This document shows, one piece after another, positions 9,901-19,587 of a stretch of 64,000 bases of DNA. Under the pieces are notes generated by a model. The model was given only the letters and a program-made list of their open reading frames with translations, was not told the DNA's origin and ran no database searches. The stretch is taken from contig NZ_FOKB01000004.1 in the NCBI RefSeq assembly GCF_900111895.1, positions 1 to 64,000 of the forward strand. Direction: 5' to 3'. Origin of the DNA: Pseudomonas simiae. Its GTDB lineage: Bacteria > Pseudomonadota > Gammaproteobacteria > Pseudomonadales > Pseudomonadaceae. The position numbers were made by a program, and so were the translations under genes. Each line of letters begins with the position of its first letter. Within the stretch, counting starts at the first letter, position 1.

Positions 9901-12206
9901 GCTACGCGGCGATTGGAGGACAGACGCCCGCTGCGCTCAGTGGTATCGACCTAGATGTGTGGGGGCGCATAGAGCGACGCCCACAAGTCGAAGGCTGGGC
10001 CGAGGCGAGGGGCGACTCGCTCAAGACACCGCCTGGCTGGGGCACCGCGGATGTTGGCTGGTCGCTTGCCAAGTTTGAAGCGACAATCAAGGGTACGACG
10101 ATCCTTTGTGGCGAGATCGAGTTCGTACTTGAAGTGCGCGAACTGTTCGGCCGAAGCGATCTCAACTGGCCTTACATCAAGGTTTCGAGCGTGCTCCGCC
10201 CCTCCGATGCGCCTGCCAATGACGCAGCGCGCGACTTCACACTCGGTGCTAGCTTCGATACACCGCTCACGCTTGAGGTAGGCGTCGCATTCCTAGAGGA
10301 AGTGCAACTCCGCGGCATTCGCGTGGGATCTCACGATGGAGACACAACACTCGACGTCGACGCGGACCTCAAATGTCGCAAATGGGATATAGCCGGCATC
10401 GAGTTCGAGATGCCGGATGCGCCAGTGCGCCTGTCAGACTTTCGCATCCGCATGCCCGAGATCCACAGCGGGCTGTCTATCCCGATGGGTATCCGTCGCG
10501 CGCTGTCCTTTGATCTCGGAGCAATCCGATTTCCTGTGATCGGTGAGCGCCAGTTCCGTATAGCCGGACTCGAGATCAAACCTGTCGGTATCGGCATGAT
10601 TCGGGATAACCGCGAAGCCATCCTCCAGCGCCTACGTGATGAGACCATGCCTGTGATTGAGCCGGACATGCCGAGCCCGGGCCGCTATGCCTATCCGTAC
10701 CTCGACACTCGAATCTCCTTCGGAAGCGGTCCCGAGCTGGGTGGCGGCGGTCAACTTTCGCTGGTGGCGCGCGCGGGCGTGCCGGTATCGGATCCTGGCA
10801 AGAATTTTCACACCCCAGGCTTGGGCATCGCTTCGCTCGAAGGACGCGACCTTGAGCTTTCACTGTTTCGACTGTTGACGATCTCGGCGAAGGAAGTGGA
10901 AGTCGGCGTCATCCCGCTTCGCGATCCGGATTCGACCCGAATCAAATCAGGCGGCGCGAGCGCGGGCAACGATAGCGTCGGCGTCGTCAGCGTCAAGGAT
11001 TTCAACCTGAAGCTGCTCTCCTGGTCATTGTTCAGCGACAAGGACGAGCGGCAGATGATCCTTGCGCAAAAGACCGAACGAGGCAGCGGGCGCGGGATGC
11101 TTGCCTGGTACTCAAGCGGCAACAACGAACCGAGCGGCGCTTTCTTCCGGCTACATTGGCTGCTGGTGGCGCGCAATTTCGATCCAGGCGGGAACGTTCT
11201 CAATGCATTGCTCGCACCCGGCGGCGACGACGATGTGAAGGGCGAGCGTGAAGCGATCGCGCAAATCTTGACCTCGTCACCGAACAAGCAGTTGAACGCC
11301 CGGATCGGCACGGACGATCCATGGCTATTCGGCATGCGTTTCGACTTGGGCGAGTTGTTCAAACCGTGTGCTTTGGTGCTCTACGACAAGCACTATTACG
11401 GTATCCGTCTTGGCGGCGTGGTACCGAAGCTGCTCACTGGCGAGGACGAACTGAACTTTGCCTACATCCCAGGCACCGAGCCCGCGCTTGATCGGTTCCG
11501 CACGACGTTTCGTTGCGCCGCGTTCGACCTGCTCGCCGAGATGCGCTCGGGCGTCATGGCCCTTGAGTGGAGCCCATGTTGGGACTTCCTAATCGACTGC
11601 GGTCAGCCTTGGCGCGGCCCGGACGGCTATGCCTGGGAGCGAGCCTTCTCGATGCCTGTTGGAACTTACGAAGCGAAGTTCGGCTTTTTCATTGAGCGCA
11701 GAACAAGTCTCGCACCGCCTGCTTCCCTCCCGCTGGACCAAGGAAAGTACGTAACGTTCAGCGCGGGCGCGGGCTTCTATCTTGGCTACCGCTTCGAACT
11801 ATCCGCTGGCATCGCTTGGGTGCGTGCAGGCATCGGCGTGTTCGGTGTCCTAATCGGATCGGCGACGTTGAAGCTTCCTAGTAAGTCCGCCGCAGGCAAT
11901 CCGCTCGCGCTGCTCAAGGGGTCGTTGGCGCAGCTCACAGTTGTCGGTGTGATCGGCATCTACGCATATGGGGAAGGTGGGGTCGAAGTCTGGATTCTGT
12001 CTGCGCGCTTCCGCGTATCGGCGCAAGCCTTTGTCCAAGTCACGCTTAACTACGTGCCCTCGGGACGCAGCATGATCGCCTGGGACGCGATGTTGTCAGC
12101 GAGGTATTCCGCATCGGTGCGCGTCGGCTCGGGCTGGTTCAGCTGGACATTCAGGGTCTCAGGCGCGGTGCAGATGCATATCAGTGGCCGCGCGGCGTTC
12201 GGATGA
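6942..12206 (+). CDS. Giant uncharacterised protein, 1754 aa
   Basis: A continuous frame of 1754 codons starts in an ATGA overlap with the upstream gene. Most of the length alternates short beta-strand-like segments (for example FETNDMHLSADLPERGTFVY, FRIRMPEIHSGLSIPM) with a helical region around 560-850 (ALERLDKARTVLAPKIEAFF, ELLQGLSPLIELVEQVW). The last ~200 residues are rich in Gly and aromatics with strong beta periodicity (GAGFYLGYRFELSAGIAWVRAGIGVFGVL) and end in an aromatic-Gly pair. No signal peptide, nucleotide-binding motif or protease motif is visible. Size, beta character and coupling to a putative lipoprotein suggest a structural or envelope-associated component, but I do not recognise a family. 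Confidence 0.85.
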   Translation: MMVTLSLLGLNLSITAGGSAQPNMPGLTARFSLNSAGSQLKIELNGASGAAQFSGVDVSVPCVIQDGRVALREAMSLPSNGTITLQIGHSNVDATELGADVQGGALLFKHGATLAADLAQITGNPLNGILSFERLQYWKASRLALDLQTGSAELLAEDDRPRVLLRDQFGGTSTSPRIDQFCRMLGVRLGASSPVVLLEPRTGALFFNADILDPTEALDDGYNGLLFQHIAAEVRLEADLTAVNNGWEISQWWVAPTAKRFVLAVPVLRDEHGHPLVLSVPVRVPITKRVGVLKAQSDGRLNQAVILGRRDSELEIDVELVSIDPVKTYGVDRRPSPLGSDRTIKPPYWTHGNFALSSDDRPREILGWSSNGAIRTGGRGALKCKLKLSPVLPSATDLLFVETSLSFETNDMHLSADLPERGTFVYNGTKTPPMLRYIAVGLGRTVALPLCDIGWTFADVAGPKQAAGAQPLASTIQSWPALLNEVLVQGFSAAAVGSYAHTEGHRANAPPQGFARLIATPPATTIRSGARLETAFLLAETVLSRTSRTLAPFSSRVATEQSTAFLFGGSRSEQAIDDALERLDKARTVLAPKIEAFFRFWAGHDLPSGLGADPGPARRALRRYLVGEPAALPDPDNWTWEDLVEASARLNQATGMLNRPPPNVLGFEEYAEVLGNALPDEVAELLDPAGDDGLLSRVFQYAFAPPSTDVLKRAAAAIWSKDPAHVLKQHLPMLRQMVGQALVQAMSDMFSGNLRPSGLIAELLQGLSPLIELVEQVWRDHQSFDPEIVTLLDDLNARYGSLFTPEVYAAVLAEPIDSDALLEALRAMGLPLARLADLSFEPPDYLLISRRTRSAGVAGDTVSLHPVDRVAALWNHRFDFCNLGGGKAWDMFLDDDTTLLVKLGGERRLDDILAEVHKAYVTSQRPDPFGLVPGIETNDPVGAFLDQLASDLRHPEWRGVLIINPAIDLERDPVFSTLCGFPHISARYAAIGGQTPAALSGIDLDVWGRIERRPQVEGWAEARGDSLKTPPGWGTADVGWSLAKFEATIKGTTILCGEIEFVLEVRELFGRSDLNWPYIKVSSVLRPSDAPANDAARDFTLGASFDTPLTLEVGVAFLEEVQLRGIRVGSHDGDTTLDVDADLKCRKWDIAGIEFEMPDAPVRLSDFRIRMPEIHSGLSIPMGIRRALSFDLGAIRFPVIGERQFRIAGLEIKPVGIGMIRDNREAILQRLRDETMPVIEPDMPSPGRYAYPYLDTRISFGSGPELGGGGQLSLVARAGVPVSDPGKNFHTPGLGIASLEGRDLELSLFRLLTISAKEVEVGVIPLRDPDSTRIKSGGASAGNDSVGVVSVKDFNLKLLSWSLFSDKDERQMILAQKTERGSGRGMLAWYSSGNNEPSGAFFRLHWLLVARNFDPGGNVLNALLAPGGDDDVKGEREAIAQILTSSPNKQLNARIGTDDPWLFGMRFDLGELFKPCALVLYDKHYYGIRLGGVVPKLLTGEDELNFAYIPGTEPALDRFRTTFRCAAFDLLAEMRSGVMALEWSPCWDFLIDCGQPWRGPDGYAWERAFSMPVGTYEAKFGFFIERRTSLAPPASLPLDQGKYVTFSAGAGFYLGYRFELSAGIAWVRAGIGVFGVLIGSATLKLPSKSAAGNPLALLKGSLAQLTVVGVIGIYAYGEGGVEVWILSARFRVSAQAFVQVTLNYVPSGRSMIAWDAMLSARYSASVRVGSGWFSWTFRVSGAVQMHISGRAAFG

Positions 12207-12213
12207 GGCTCAA

Positions 12214-15200
12214 ATGACAAGACTCTACGTAGCGATCTCACACTTCCACTCCGCGCTGTTCGAACCGAACGGCCCCAATGGAGATGACTACAGCCACGAC
12301 GCCGACGCGACGTTCGTGGTTGTACAACCTTTCTTGGTCGACGCCAATCATCCGGACCACATCCCTCCCGAAGACTATTTCGCGAGCTGGAATGTAGATC
12401 GCCTGGAACAGACCGGTTTTGTCCTCATTGACGAGCAGGTCGCTCGGCAACTGCACGGAACACGGATGATTCCAGTGCCATTCCCTAAGAATACCAACCT
12501 CAAGCTCACGCTTAAGGGGAATACGCGTTCGGGTGCTGCGTTTCCAGATTGGTGGGACGACCGGGTCGTTGGCGGCACCACACCGTTAGGCATGCCGGTC
12601 ACGGAGTTCGATCAGCTTGGTGGAGACGCTGCGCTCGGCTGGCCAGGGTTCGCAGTGCTCTCCCAAGCGATGCCTCTCGTGGAGGAATTTGCGGACCTGG
12701 ATGCGCGCAGCACGGAAGATGGCCCCCAGAAGCGCGCCGTCGTAGCCGCCCTCTTCGCTCTGTTCTCGCAGATGATCGAGGAGTGGAGCGCAGCACCGCC
12801 TGGGCTTCCGGCAAATGACGCACGGGTTAGGATCTGGACAGCGATCGTCGAGCCGCAATATCGCGCGCATCCGCTCAGCGACACGTCATGGTGGCGTACA
12901 TACCTGGGTGAAGCGAATGGTGGCAGCGCGCGGATTGGCTGGGCGTACCGCCTGTTGATCGAAGCTGTCGCAAACGGTCCAGTCAGCGGCAAGGTATCCA
13001 TCTCTGTACCACGGTATCCATGGGACGCCACGCTGCTCAGTCAGCAAGCGGGGCTTTTTCTCGATACGGGCCATCTTTCAGGCCGTTCTTATCTGGACGC
13101 AATGTGGTGCAGTCTGGCCGACATCGGCAAGCGCGAGCCAGCGAAGCTCGAGGGGACGCTGCAGCGATTGTTCGGTTTTGGCGAGCGCCTGGCTTGGCCG
13201 ATGACTCGCGTCAGCGGGTCGGTGCAGCACGCAAAGCGATTCATGACGCTTAGCCCAAGCCTATCGGCGGACGCCAAACTCTCCCCGGATCAGAAACCGC
13301 CAAGCTGGATCGATCCTTCAGCTTGGCTGGTAACCAACATGGTGTCACTTCTCGGCCTGGTCTTCCGGATCACCCCCTTCGATCCCGATGATCCACCAAC
13401 GCAGCTGACCACCGCCGACCTCATCATCGCCGGCCATGCGGTTCCACCAAGCGCCGATCTCGCCGGCGCACTCAACATCTACTTCGCCGCGATCGCGCGC
13501 GACGCCGCCAGTGGCGTCAAGCCGAACGTCTCGCTGGCAATCGCTCAGGAGAGAGGCGCGCAAAGCGTTACGCCCGCCAAGCCTGAGCGGTTGGTCCTTT
13601 TCGCGGCACGCGAGGCAAACCTTGCAGCACTCGATGCCAGTGCGCATCCAGCGGGCCGCAGCTTTGCAGCCTTCGGCGAAGCACTGCTCGACCTCGTCGA
13701 CGGATCGGCTCGGTTTAGTGGCGGTGGCCCAAGGCTGTTGCCTTCAGTGTCCGCACCTCGGCGAGGGTTGTTCCATTCCGAGCTGGCCAAGCCCTTGCCC
13801 GCAGGTGCGCTAACTTGGCAGCGGCGAATCGCCGAGATCGAGCCGCGGCCGCTAACCGGCGCGGCCAATTCGGAGGGCCCAGCGGCCTACGCGCTGCGAT
13901 TCTCAGACGCACTGCATCCAGCGGAAGCGCAGGTTGCGACATGGCTGGATGCGATCACTTCTGGCGGAACTGGAAGACAGGCATTCCTTTGGATTCCCAC
14001 CGTCGACGCTCAGCAAACGCCACAGCCGACCACGGAGGTGACACTCAGCGCCGCGAACCTTCGTATAGATGTCGATGGCTCCCTGATCATCCTTGATCCC
14101 AATCCGGCAGCGGCTGGATCGCTAGCGAAGCTGCTCGCTGCACGGCCCGGGCTGCCGGGCGGGTCAAAAGATCCCCGTGTAACGATCGTGTTTTCGTCGC
14201 AAGGCGCCACTGATCCGTTCGATCTCGTCGAGGGGCTTTCCGATAAATTCTCGATCGTACTCGCCAAGGCTCCGGCGTCACGGCTTGGGCTCACCTCCGA
14301 TCGGTTGGCGCTAGCATTGGAAGCTAGCTGGTCACCCGGCTATGATCCCGATGGAAGGCCAGCCGATGGCACGGCTACTCCGCTCGTCGACCAAATTGCC
14401 AACACGAACAAGCTCCGCTTGATGCTCAATACTCCAGGTGGCTACATCCGTGCGCTTTCGCTCCCCGACGCGCTGCTACCCCTTCCTTTCTTCGATCCTC
14501 ACTACGTCCCGGCGAATCCGGACGAGGAAATCACCAACCGGCCTTGGCATCGACGCGGAATGATAAATCCGGACGGCCCGCAGGCCTACTACTGGCTTGG
14601 CGAGTATTTTGATCACTCGAGTGGTAGCGATGAGCGGCTAGAGGCAACACGGTTTCACACCTGGTCGCACGCAGGCGGCGAGTTCAGCCTGAGCGGTTAT
14701 TTCGAGCATCAGTACGGCCATCGTGTTGCTATCCCTGAAATGCCGCTTGAGATGCGGCGCGGCGTCGACATCATCAATCCGGCACAGGTGCACCTTGGCG
14801 CGCCGCCAACGATGGGCAAGAGTGAGGGCCAAAGGCTAACACTGGTCGAGGCAAGGGAAATCCAGTTGGGTACAGAGACCAAGCTGCAGGTTGGCCTACG
14901 GAAGGACGCGGCCACGCAGGCGCTGGCCCGCTACGCGGCAAAGAGCCCCGTGGAGGACTTCGCCGCCGACCTGCGTACGCTCTATCGGGCGCTCGCGGAG
15001 CTTCGTGACGCGATCCACGCACGCAGTGCATTTGTTGAGATTGAGCAATGGGTCTTCGACAATTCGAGCGCGATTGGCGTTGGGAAAGGTGCGACACTGA
15101 CGCAAGGCTTGAGCTGCGTCGACAACACGACCATGTTGCTCGAGCCTCCCGCACCGGGAAGCGCGCTTGCGAGAATGTTCGCCGCGTTGGACCGTGACCT

Positions 15201-18135
15201 CACGGCGTTTTGCACCGAGCTAGAGCAAGTGGTACAGACCAGCCCTGACAATTGGTGGGCACAGCTCTGCAACGTGCCCGTCACCAAGGCAGTCAGACGC
15301 GCATCTGTGCTGCGCGTTGGCTTGCTGCTCCAGCGCCCTGAGGCGGTCAATGCATCGCCCGAGTGGGCAAAAGGTGCGTTCATTCCGGTGGCGGAAGATG
15401 GCGGATCGGCGGCCGGCACCGCACTTGCAAACGTAGCCCAACAGGAGCTGGCGGGCTACCTTGCCAGCTCGCGCTTGACCTCGGCGCTCGATTGGATATT
15501 CGTGCCAGCAACGGAGGTCAAGACGCCAGTGCTGGGGGCAGGCGCGTCCACAATGCTTGTGCCAGAAGCGCCGACGCAGCGCGTACAGCGCGTCGTCGAC
15601 CTGTTCTACATGCCGCACGCCTTCGTTCTGCCGGCGGCGCATTGCGCCTTGGGAGATCGCCAAGCGAGCTTCGACTTTGCGAGCTTCCTGCTCACGCTTC
15701 TTGAGGACGTGCTGAGTAGCCGCTCCATTGCGGATCGAGTTGAGCTCGCGACGCTCACTGCTGATGCGGCTGTACGCCTGCGCCGAAGGCTGCGCTTGCT
15801 ACTCGAGCAAAAAAACGGTATCACGGACCATCTCATGCGAATGTTTCGCAGGGTCGATATCGCGGAACCTACCCCACCCGCTGACCAGCCACGCGCGTTA
15901 CATTGGCATGCAGGAGCGCTACTCGACAAGTTGGAAACGCTGGAGGTCGATGGAGCCCCCTCTCCCGACCGTCCGTCCGCCGCCATCCGCGAGATGATCA
16001 TTGATCGTCCGTCGCTCTACGCGTCAACGCGCGCGATCTCTATCGTTCCCTTCAATACCCATCTCGATCACCAGGGCAGCGATCCTGCCGCACCGTTCAA
16101 TCATGACTGCTTCAGCCCAGAACTGCTCTCACTCGATCTGAAGAAGTTGCTCGTTGGTGATGACGGTACCGAGGCTGAGGACACGACACGTTTCGACCTG
16201 AGATCGCTACGTGGCGGAATGATCGGCAACAGAATCTACGCCTATGTGATCGACGTGCTCCCGGATCGGACCTATGACGATACGGTAGTCATCGGCCAGA
16301 ACGTCTACCGCGGAATCGATCCAAACGAGGAGGACGCATGGGGAGTTCCTCGCGGAATCGACCAGATAGAGAGCTTTTCAAGCGATGGCCAATCAGGTGT
16401 CTTTGCGCGGCGCGGCGAGGATGCGATCGACCGACCTAGAACTGGCGAGCCACGCGGCATCGCAGCGAATGTCGTGCATGTGTTTCCGAGTTGGCGTGTG
16501 CTTGAACGCGATGCCAATGGAGTAAGTCGCAAGCAAGCCTACTATCTCCTTCCCGAGCGACGCATGCCACCGCTAGCACGAGCGGTTCCCATGACGACGC
16601 TGGACGGCAAAGACGCCTCACAAAGTATGATCACGTTGAACTTGCCTGCCCTATCGCCGGCCGCGCCATTGCCGAGGGTGAAATTGCGAGAGGCCTGGTC
16701 ACCAGTTTACGACAACGCTACGGCGAGTCTTGACGCGCTCCAAGTGGCTATGCAGGGTGGCGGGGAGCCACGTGTTTATCGTCGCATTCTGCCCTCAAAG
16801 AATCCAAAAGATCCGGCAACACGCGCGCTGCCTACTGCGAAGGTCGCAGGCGCCGAGGCGGGTGGGTGGCATCTGCTCACAACCGTACTCGCGAACTTTT
16901 ACTTCGCGATCGATCTGCAGAAATCGAAGTCGAAGCTCGTCGAACAGTTGGACGATGATGTCTACGAGATCGAAGTAGAGATGTGGCGGAAAAGCCCGCC
17001 AGTGGATTCGCCCGGAACGCCGGACAAGATAGAAGGATCGGACAAACTGCTCAATGCATATCGCCGGATGCGAGCGCTCAAGACCGGTACCCCCGCCGAA
17101 GTGATTCCCGCTGTCACCGAGGACGAACTCGTGAACAGTCTCTCAAACTGGTTGGCCCAGCCGCCAAGTGATGGACCCTACCATGGTGCGCACCTGCTCG
17201 AGGCCCCGATTCTTACTACGCAGAACCTGACGGCGCCAGCGCTGACCAGGAAGTTCAGGATCGGGCGTTCAGCACAAGCCGGGGGCTGGCAAATCAAGTC
17301 AGACCCGACGAATCCCAGTTCACTGGATGCAAACATAGTGGGCGCGCTCGGGGCTGTCGTCGGATTCGAGGTCTTGGCGCAGGTTGCCCCCAGCGCGACC
17401 AAGGGACCGGCCTATGATGCGGTCGTGCCAGACTCAGAACGGTCGGCGGTAATCCGTTTGAGCGTGCTTGACCATCCGTTCCACATTACGCGCGCGCGCA
17501 TGCGCATCGTGCGCAACTGGACCGACGTGGACGGCGACGGCAAGCCGGACATCAATCCTGCATTCGTGCTGGCAAGCGGGTATAGCGAATGGGCATGCGA
17601 GGGACGCACACCGCGGCACGTGGATGCCGCGTTACTGAACGATGCGAAGATGCCCGACATGGGGCGAGAGCTTCGTGTGGTGCCAGCCGGTGCTCCACCC
17701 GAGACGAGTATTCGTGAGTGGCTTGAAAAAATCGACATGGGCGGCACTTTTGATGCAGGAGCGGCGCTGCCTGCAATGCTTAACGTGCCAGTATTCATCG
17801 ATGTGGATGACGGTGACAAGTCGAAGTCAATCTGGGAATCTGACTGGATGACGCATGACGGCTTTACCGTCTCGGCGACGCTAAACCGAACTCTTGTTGA
17901 TCTGAGCGCGCGCTATGGCAAAAGCGGAACTGTGTTTCCGATCCCAGCCAGGGAGGTGACTACGGTTCGTCAGATCTGCAGCGCGGTGCCCGGTGGGACG
18001 CTCGACAAGTTGCTCGGTGCGCTCCAGCCCGCCGAAATCATGACGCTCGATGCGTGGACGCGCGTATCGTGGAGGGACACCGAAGGGCATAGCGTCCTAA
18101 ATGTCGATGTCCCGATCACATTCAAGAGCCGCTAG
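12214..18135 (+). CDS. Giant uncharacterised protein, 1973 aa
   Basis: The ATG at 12214 is chosen (GAGG just upstream); the frame is open 30 bp earlier but overlaps the preceding gene. It is only 7 bp after the 1754-aa gene. The N-terminus (MTRLYVAISHFHSALFEPNG) is followed by about 1950 residues of mixed alpha/beta sequence rich in Ala, Pro, Asp and Trp. A DVDGDGKPD motif near residue 1770 matches a calcium-binding DxDxDG loop (EF-hand/dockerin type). A helical, Arg-rich region lies at about 1150-1230. No transmembrane span, signal peptide or enzyme signature is seen. The composition matches the upstream giant, so the five genes probably travelled as one unit. Confidence 0.85.
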   Translation: MTRLYVAISHFHSALFEPNGPNGDDYSHDADATFVVVQPFLVDANHPDHIPPEDYFASWNVDRLEQTGFVLIDEQVARQLHGTRMIPVPFPKNTNLKLTLKGNTRSGAAFPDWWDDRVVGGTTPLGMPVTEFDQLGGDAALGWPGFAVLSQAMPLVEEFADLDARSTEDGPQKRAVVAALFALFSQMIEEWSAAPPGLPANDARVRIWTAIVEPQYRAHPLSDTSWWRTYLGEANGGSARIGWAYRLLIEAVANGPVSGKVSISVPRYPWDATLLSQQAGLFLDTGHLSGRSYLDAMWCSLADIGKREPAKLEGTLQRLFGFGERLAWPMTRVSGSVQHAKRFMTLSPSLSADAKLSPDQKPPSWIDPSAWLVTNMVSLLGLVFRITPFDPDDPPTQLTTADLIIAGHAVPPSADLAGALNIYFAAIARDAASGVKPNVSLAIAQERGAQSVTPAKPERLVLFAAREANLAALDASAHPAGRSFAAFGEALLDLVDGSARFSGGGPRLLPSVSAPRRGLFHSELAKPLPAGALTWQRRIAEIEPRPLTGAANSEGPAAYALRFSDALHPAEAQVATWLDAITSGGTGRQAFLWIPTVDAQQTPQPTTEVTLSAANLRIDVDGSLIILDPNPAAAGSLAKLLAARPGLPGGSKDPRVTIVFSSQGATDPFDLVEGLSDKFSIVLAKAPASRLGLTSDRLALALEASWSPGYDPDGRPADGTATPLVDQIANTNKLRLMLNTPGGYIRALSLPDALLPLPFFDPHYVPANPDEEITNRPWHRRGMINPDGPQAYYWLGEYFDHSSGSDERLEATRFHTWSHAGGEFSLSGYFEHQYGHRVAIPEMPLEMRRGVDIINPAQVHLGAPPTMGKSEGQRLTLVEAREIQLGTETKLQVGLRKDAATQALARYAAKSPVEDFAADLRTLYRALAELRDAIHARSAFVEIEQWVFDNSSAIGVGKGATLTQGLSCVDNTTMLLEPPAPGSALARMFAALDRDLTAFCTELEQVVQTSPDNWWAQLCNVPVTKAVRRASVLRVGLLLQRPEAVNASPEWAKGAFIPVAEDGGSAAGTALANVAQQELAGYLASSRLTSALDWIFVPATEVKTPVLGAGASTMLVPEAPTQRVQRVVDLFYMPHAFVLPAAHCALGDRQASFDFASFLLTLLEDVLSSRSIADRVELATLTADAAVRLRRRLRLLLEQKNGITDHLMRMFRRVDIAEPTPPADQPRALHWHAGALLDKLETLEVDGAPSPDRPSAAIREMIIDRPSLYASTRAISIVPFNTHLDHQGSDPAAPFNHDCFSPELLSLDLKKLLVGDDGTEAEDTTRFDLRSLRGGMIGNRIYAYVIDVLPDRTYDDTVVIGQNVYRGIDPNEEDAWGVPRGIDQIESFSSDGQSGVFARRGEDAIDRPRTGEPRGIAANVVHVFPSWRVLERDANGVSRKQAYYLLPERRMPPLARAVPMTTLDGKDASQSMITLNLPALSPAAPLPRVKLREAWSPVYDNATASLDALQVAMQGGGEPRVYRRILPSKNPKDPATRALPTAKVAGAEAGGWHLLTTVLANFYFAIDLQKSKSKLVEQLDDDVYEIEVEMWRKSPPVDSPGTPDKIEGSDKLLNAYRRMRALKTGTPAEVIPAVTEDELVNSLSNWLAQPPSDGPYHGAHLLEAPILTTQNLTAPALTRKFRIGRSAQAGGWQIKSDPTNPSSLDANIVGALGAVVGFEVLAQVAPSATKGPAYDAVVPDSERSAVIRLSVLDHPFHITRARMRIVRNWTDVDGDGKPDINPAFVLASGYSEWACEGRTPRHVDAALLNDAKMPDMGRELRVVPAGAPPETSIREWLEKIDMGGTFDAGAALPAMLNVPVFIDVDDGDKSKSIWESDWMTHDGFTVSATLNRTLVDLSARYGKSGTVFPIPAREVTTVRQICSAVPGGTLDKLLGALQPAEIMTLDAWTRVSWRDTEGHSVLNVDVPITFKSR

Positions 18136-18732
18136 CGGGGTGCACACTCGACCACTGGGAACGCAGCCACTGCTGCGGGCCTGCGGTGCTGCCTGCCATA
18201 ACAAGGCGCGTCACGCGCGGTGACCTCATCTTGACGACGAGCCGAGCCCTCAGGCAGCAGTGTAGGTAGACGTCAGGGCGTAAGCGGGCTGTCACTCATC
18301 AATCCAGCGCCTCCTTTGACGTTTGCGCGATGACAGTTTGGGGTCGGCTGGTACCGGTCGTGACAGGCCGGAGTCGACCCGACACGGGATCATCTAACCA
18401 AGACGAACTAACGTCTGCTATTAGCCAACGAGTTTGGCGCCTTACTCACTGCCATTTTTCTGCATGCCGCGCCCCATGAAATCTTTCACCGATACATAAG
18501 CAGGCGCTAGCTCCACCAATTGGTGAGCTACAGGGCATCGTTCTAAAGGACATGGGCATGTCGCCCAATGGGGTGAAGTCAGTGATAGCCCTGGCGGACG
18601 CCGTTGGAAATCTCAACGGCATACTTGACTCGTATAACGGTAAGCAATGGGATGGACGCCCCCGCCCATAATCGCATCGCTGTGCCAAAGTGAGTGGTGT
18701 CACCATCCACCTGTGCGAAGGGGTAATCAGCT
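18136..18732. other. ~600-bp gap, no gene supported
   Basis: Only short frames occur, with no ribosome-binding site or recognisable product. Its right part (about 18640-18732) should include the remains of the left end of the truncated IS110 element, but I cannot define the terminus. Confidence 0.5.
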
Positions 18733-19143
18733 ATGGAAATCAGAACTGTTGGTATCGACCTAGCCAAAAACGTCTTCCAAGTTCATGGAATGAACGAGCG
18801 AGGCAAGCCCCTGTTGCGCAAACAGCTAAAGCGCGATCAGATGGCAGTGTTTTTTGCCAACCTTTCGCCTTGCCTGATCGGTATGGAAGCGTGCAGTAGT
18901 GCCCACTACTGGGCCCGTAAGCTCGAAGCGCTTGGGCATACAGTGCGGCTTATGGCCCCGCAGTTCGTCAGGGTGCCACTGGGTGAAGTCATGGCGATGA
19001 CCGAGCACCGCAGCGTGAGTACGGTCATGGGCTACTTTCAAGCCGGTGCGCTGCTCGAAAGTCGAGCCACGACTCTGCTTAATTCATCGACCGTTGATGA
19101 CCAAGAGCCCCCGAAGGACGAGCACATTGGGGCAGGTTTTTAA
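18733..19143 (+). pseudogene. Chimera: IS110 transposase N-terminus fused to integrase C-terminus
   Basis: Residues 1-78 (MEIRTVGIDLAKNVFQVHG...CLIGMEACSSAHYWARKLE...HTVRLMAPQFV) are the N-terminal DEDD RuvC-like domain of an IS110-family transposase, including the D of GIDLAK and the E of GMEA. From about residue 79 the sequence changes to GEVMAMTEHRSVSTVMGYFQAG, which is the C-terminal box (H..V...YF) of a tyrosine recombinase. Neither protein is complete: the IS110 part lacks its Ser-containing C-terminal domain and the integrase lacks everything upstream. A deletion fusing two mobile-element genes is the simplest explanation. The hybrid is not expected to transpose. Confidence 0.85.
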
Positions 19144-19161
19144 CGATACGGCGATACGAAG

Positions 19162-19497
19162 TTACATCGACTTGACCGATACCACCTCCACGTATCTGAA
19201 TTTTTTCCGCGCCGCCTTGATTGCCTCTTGCTCTGCGAGCAGAGAGCTCAGCGTGTCGGCCTCATGCACAAGCTCGTGCATTTGACCCTCAAAATCGTTC
19301 CCCACACGCAGCGTGACCCTCAGCCTGGGCGTAAAACCTTTTGAGATTGAGGCCTTCTTCTTTGCACGCGTAACAGGCAGCGCCGGTACATCATCCGGGG
19401 CGATAATTTGCTGATGCACAATGGCGCCTGGCGCAGGCGGCTCGACGTCGCCGAACAATGCTCGACGTATCTCTTCTTCTGTAAGTTCGGTACTCAT
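19162..19497 (-). CDS. Conserved hypothetical protein, 111 aa
   Basis: The start at 19497 (MSTELTEEEIRRALFGD) is preferred because of GAGAA upstream; an in-frame ATG four codons earlier is possible. The protein has an acidic N-terminus, a Pro-rich linker with a Lys cluster (TRAKKKAS), a beta segment (RLRVTLRVGNDF) and a helical region (LSSLLAEQEAIKAARKKF). I know of no function. Small proteins like this often accompany integrases in Pseudomonas islands, matching the recombinase debris next to it. Confidence 0.65.
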   Translation of the reverse strand: MSTELTEEEIRRALFGDVEPPAPGAIVHQQIIAPDDVPALPVTRAKKKASISKGFTPRLRVTLRVGNDFEGQMHELVHEADTLSSLLAEQEAIKAARKKFRYVEVVSVKSM

Positions 19498-19587
19498 CAC
19501 TGTTCTCATTGAGCTTGATACATCACGTGGCCGATTCTAACCCGGCGACTGCTATGCTTGAATTTTCTCGACAGGAATTCGAACGAG

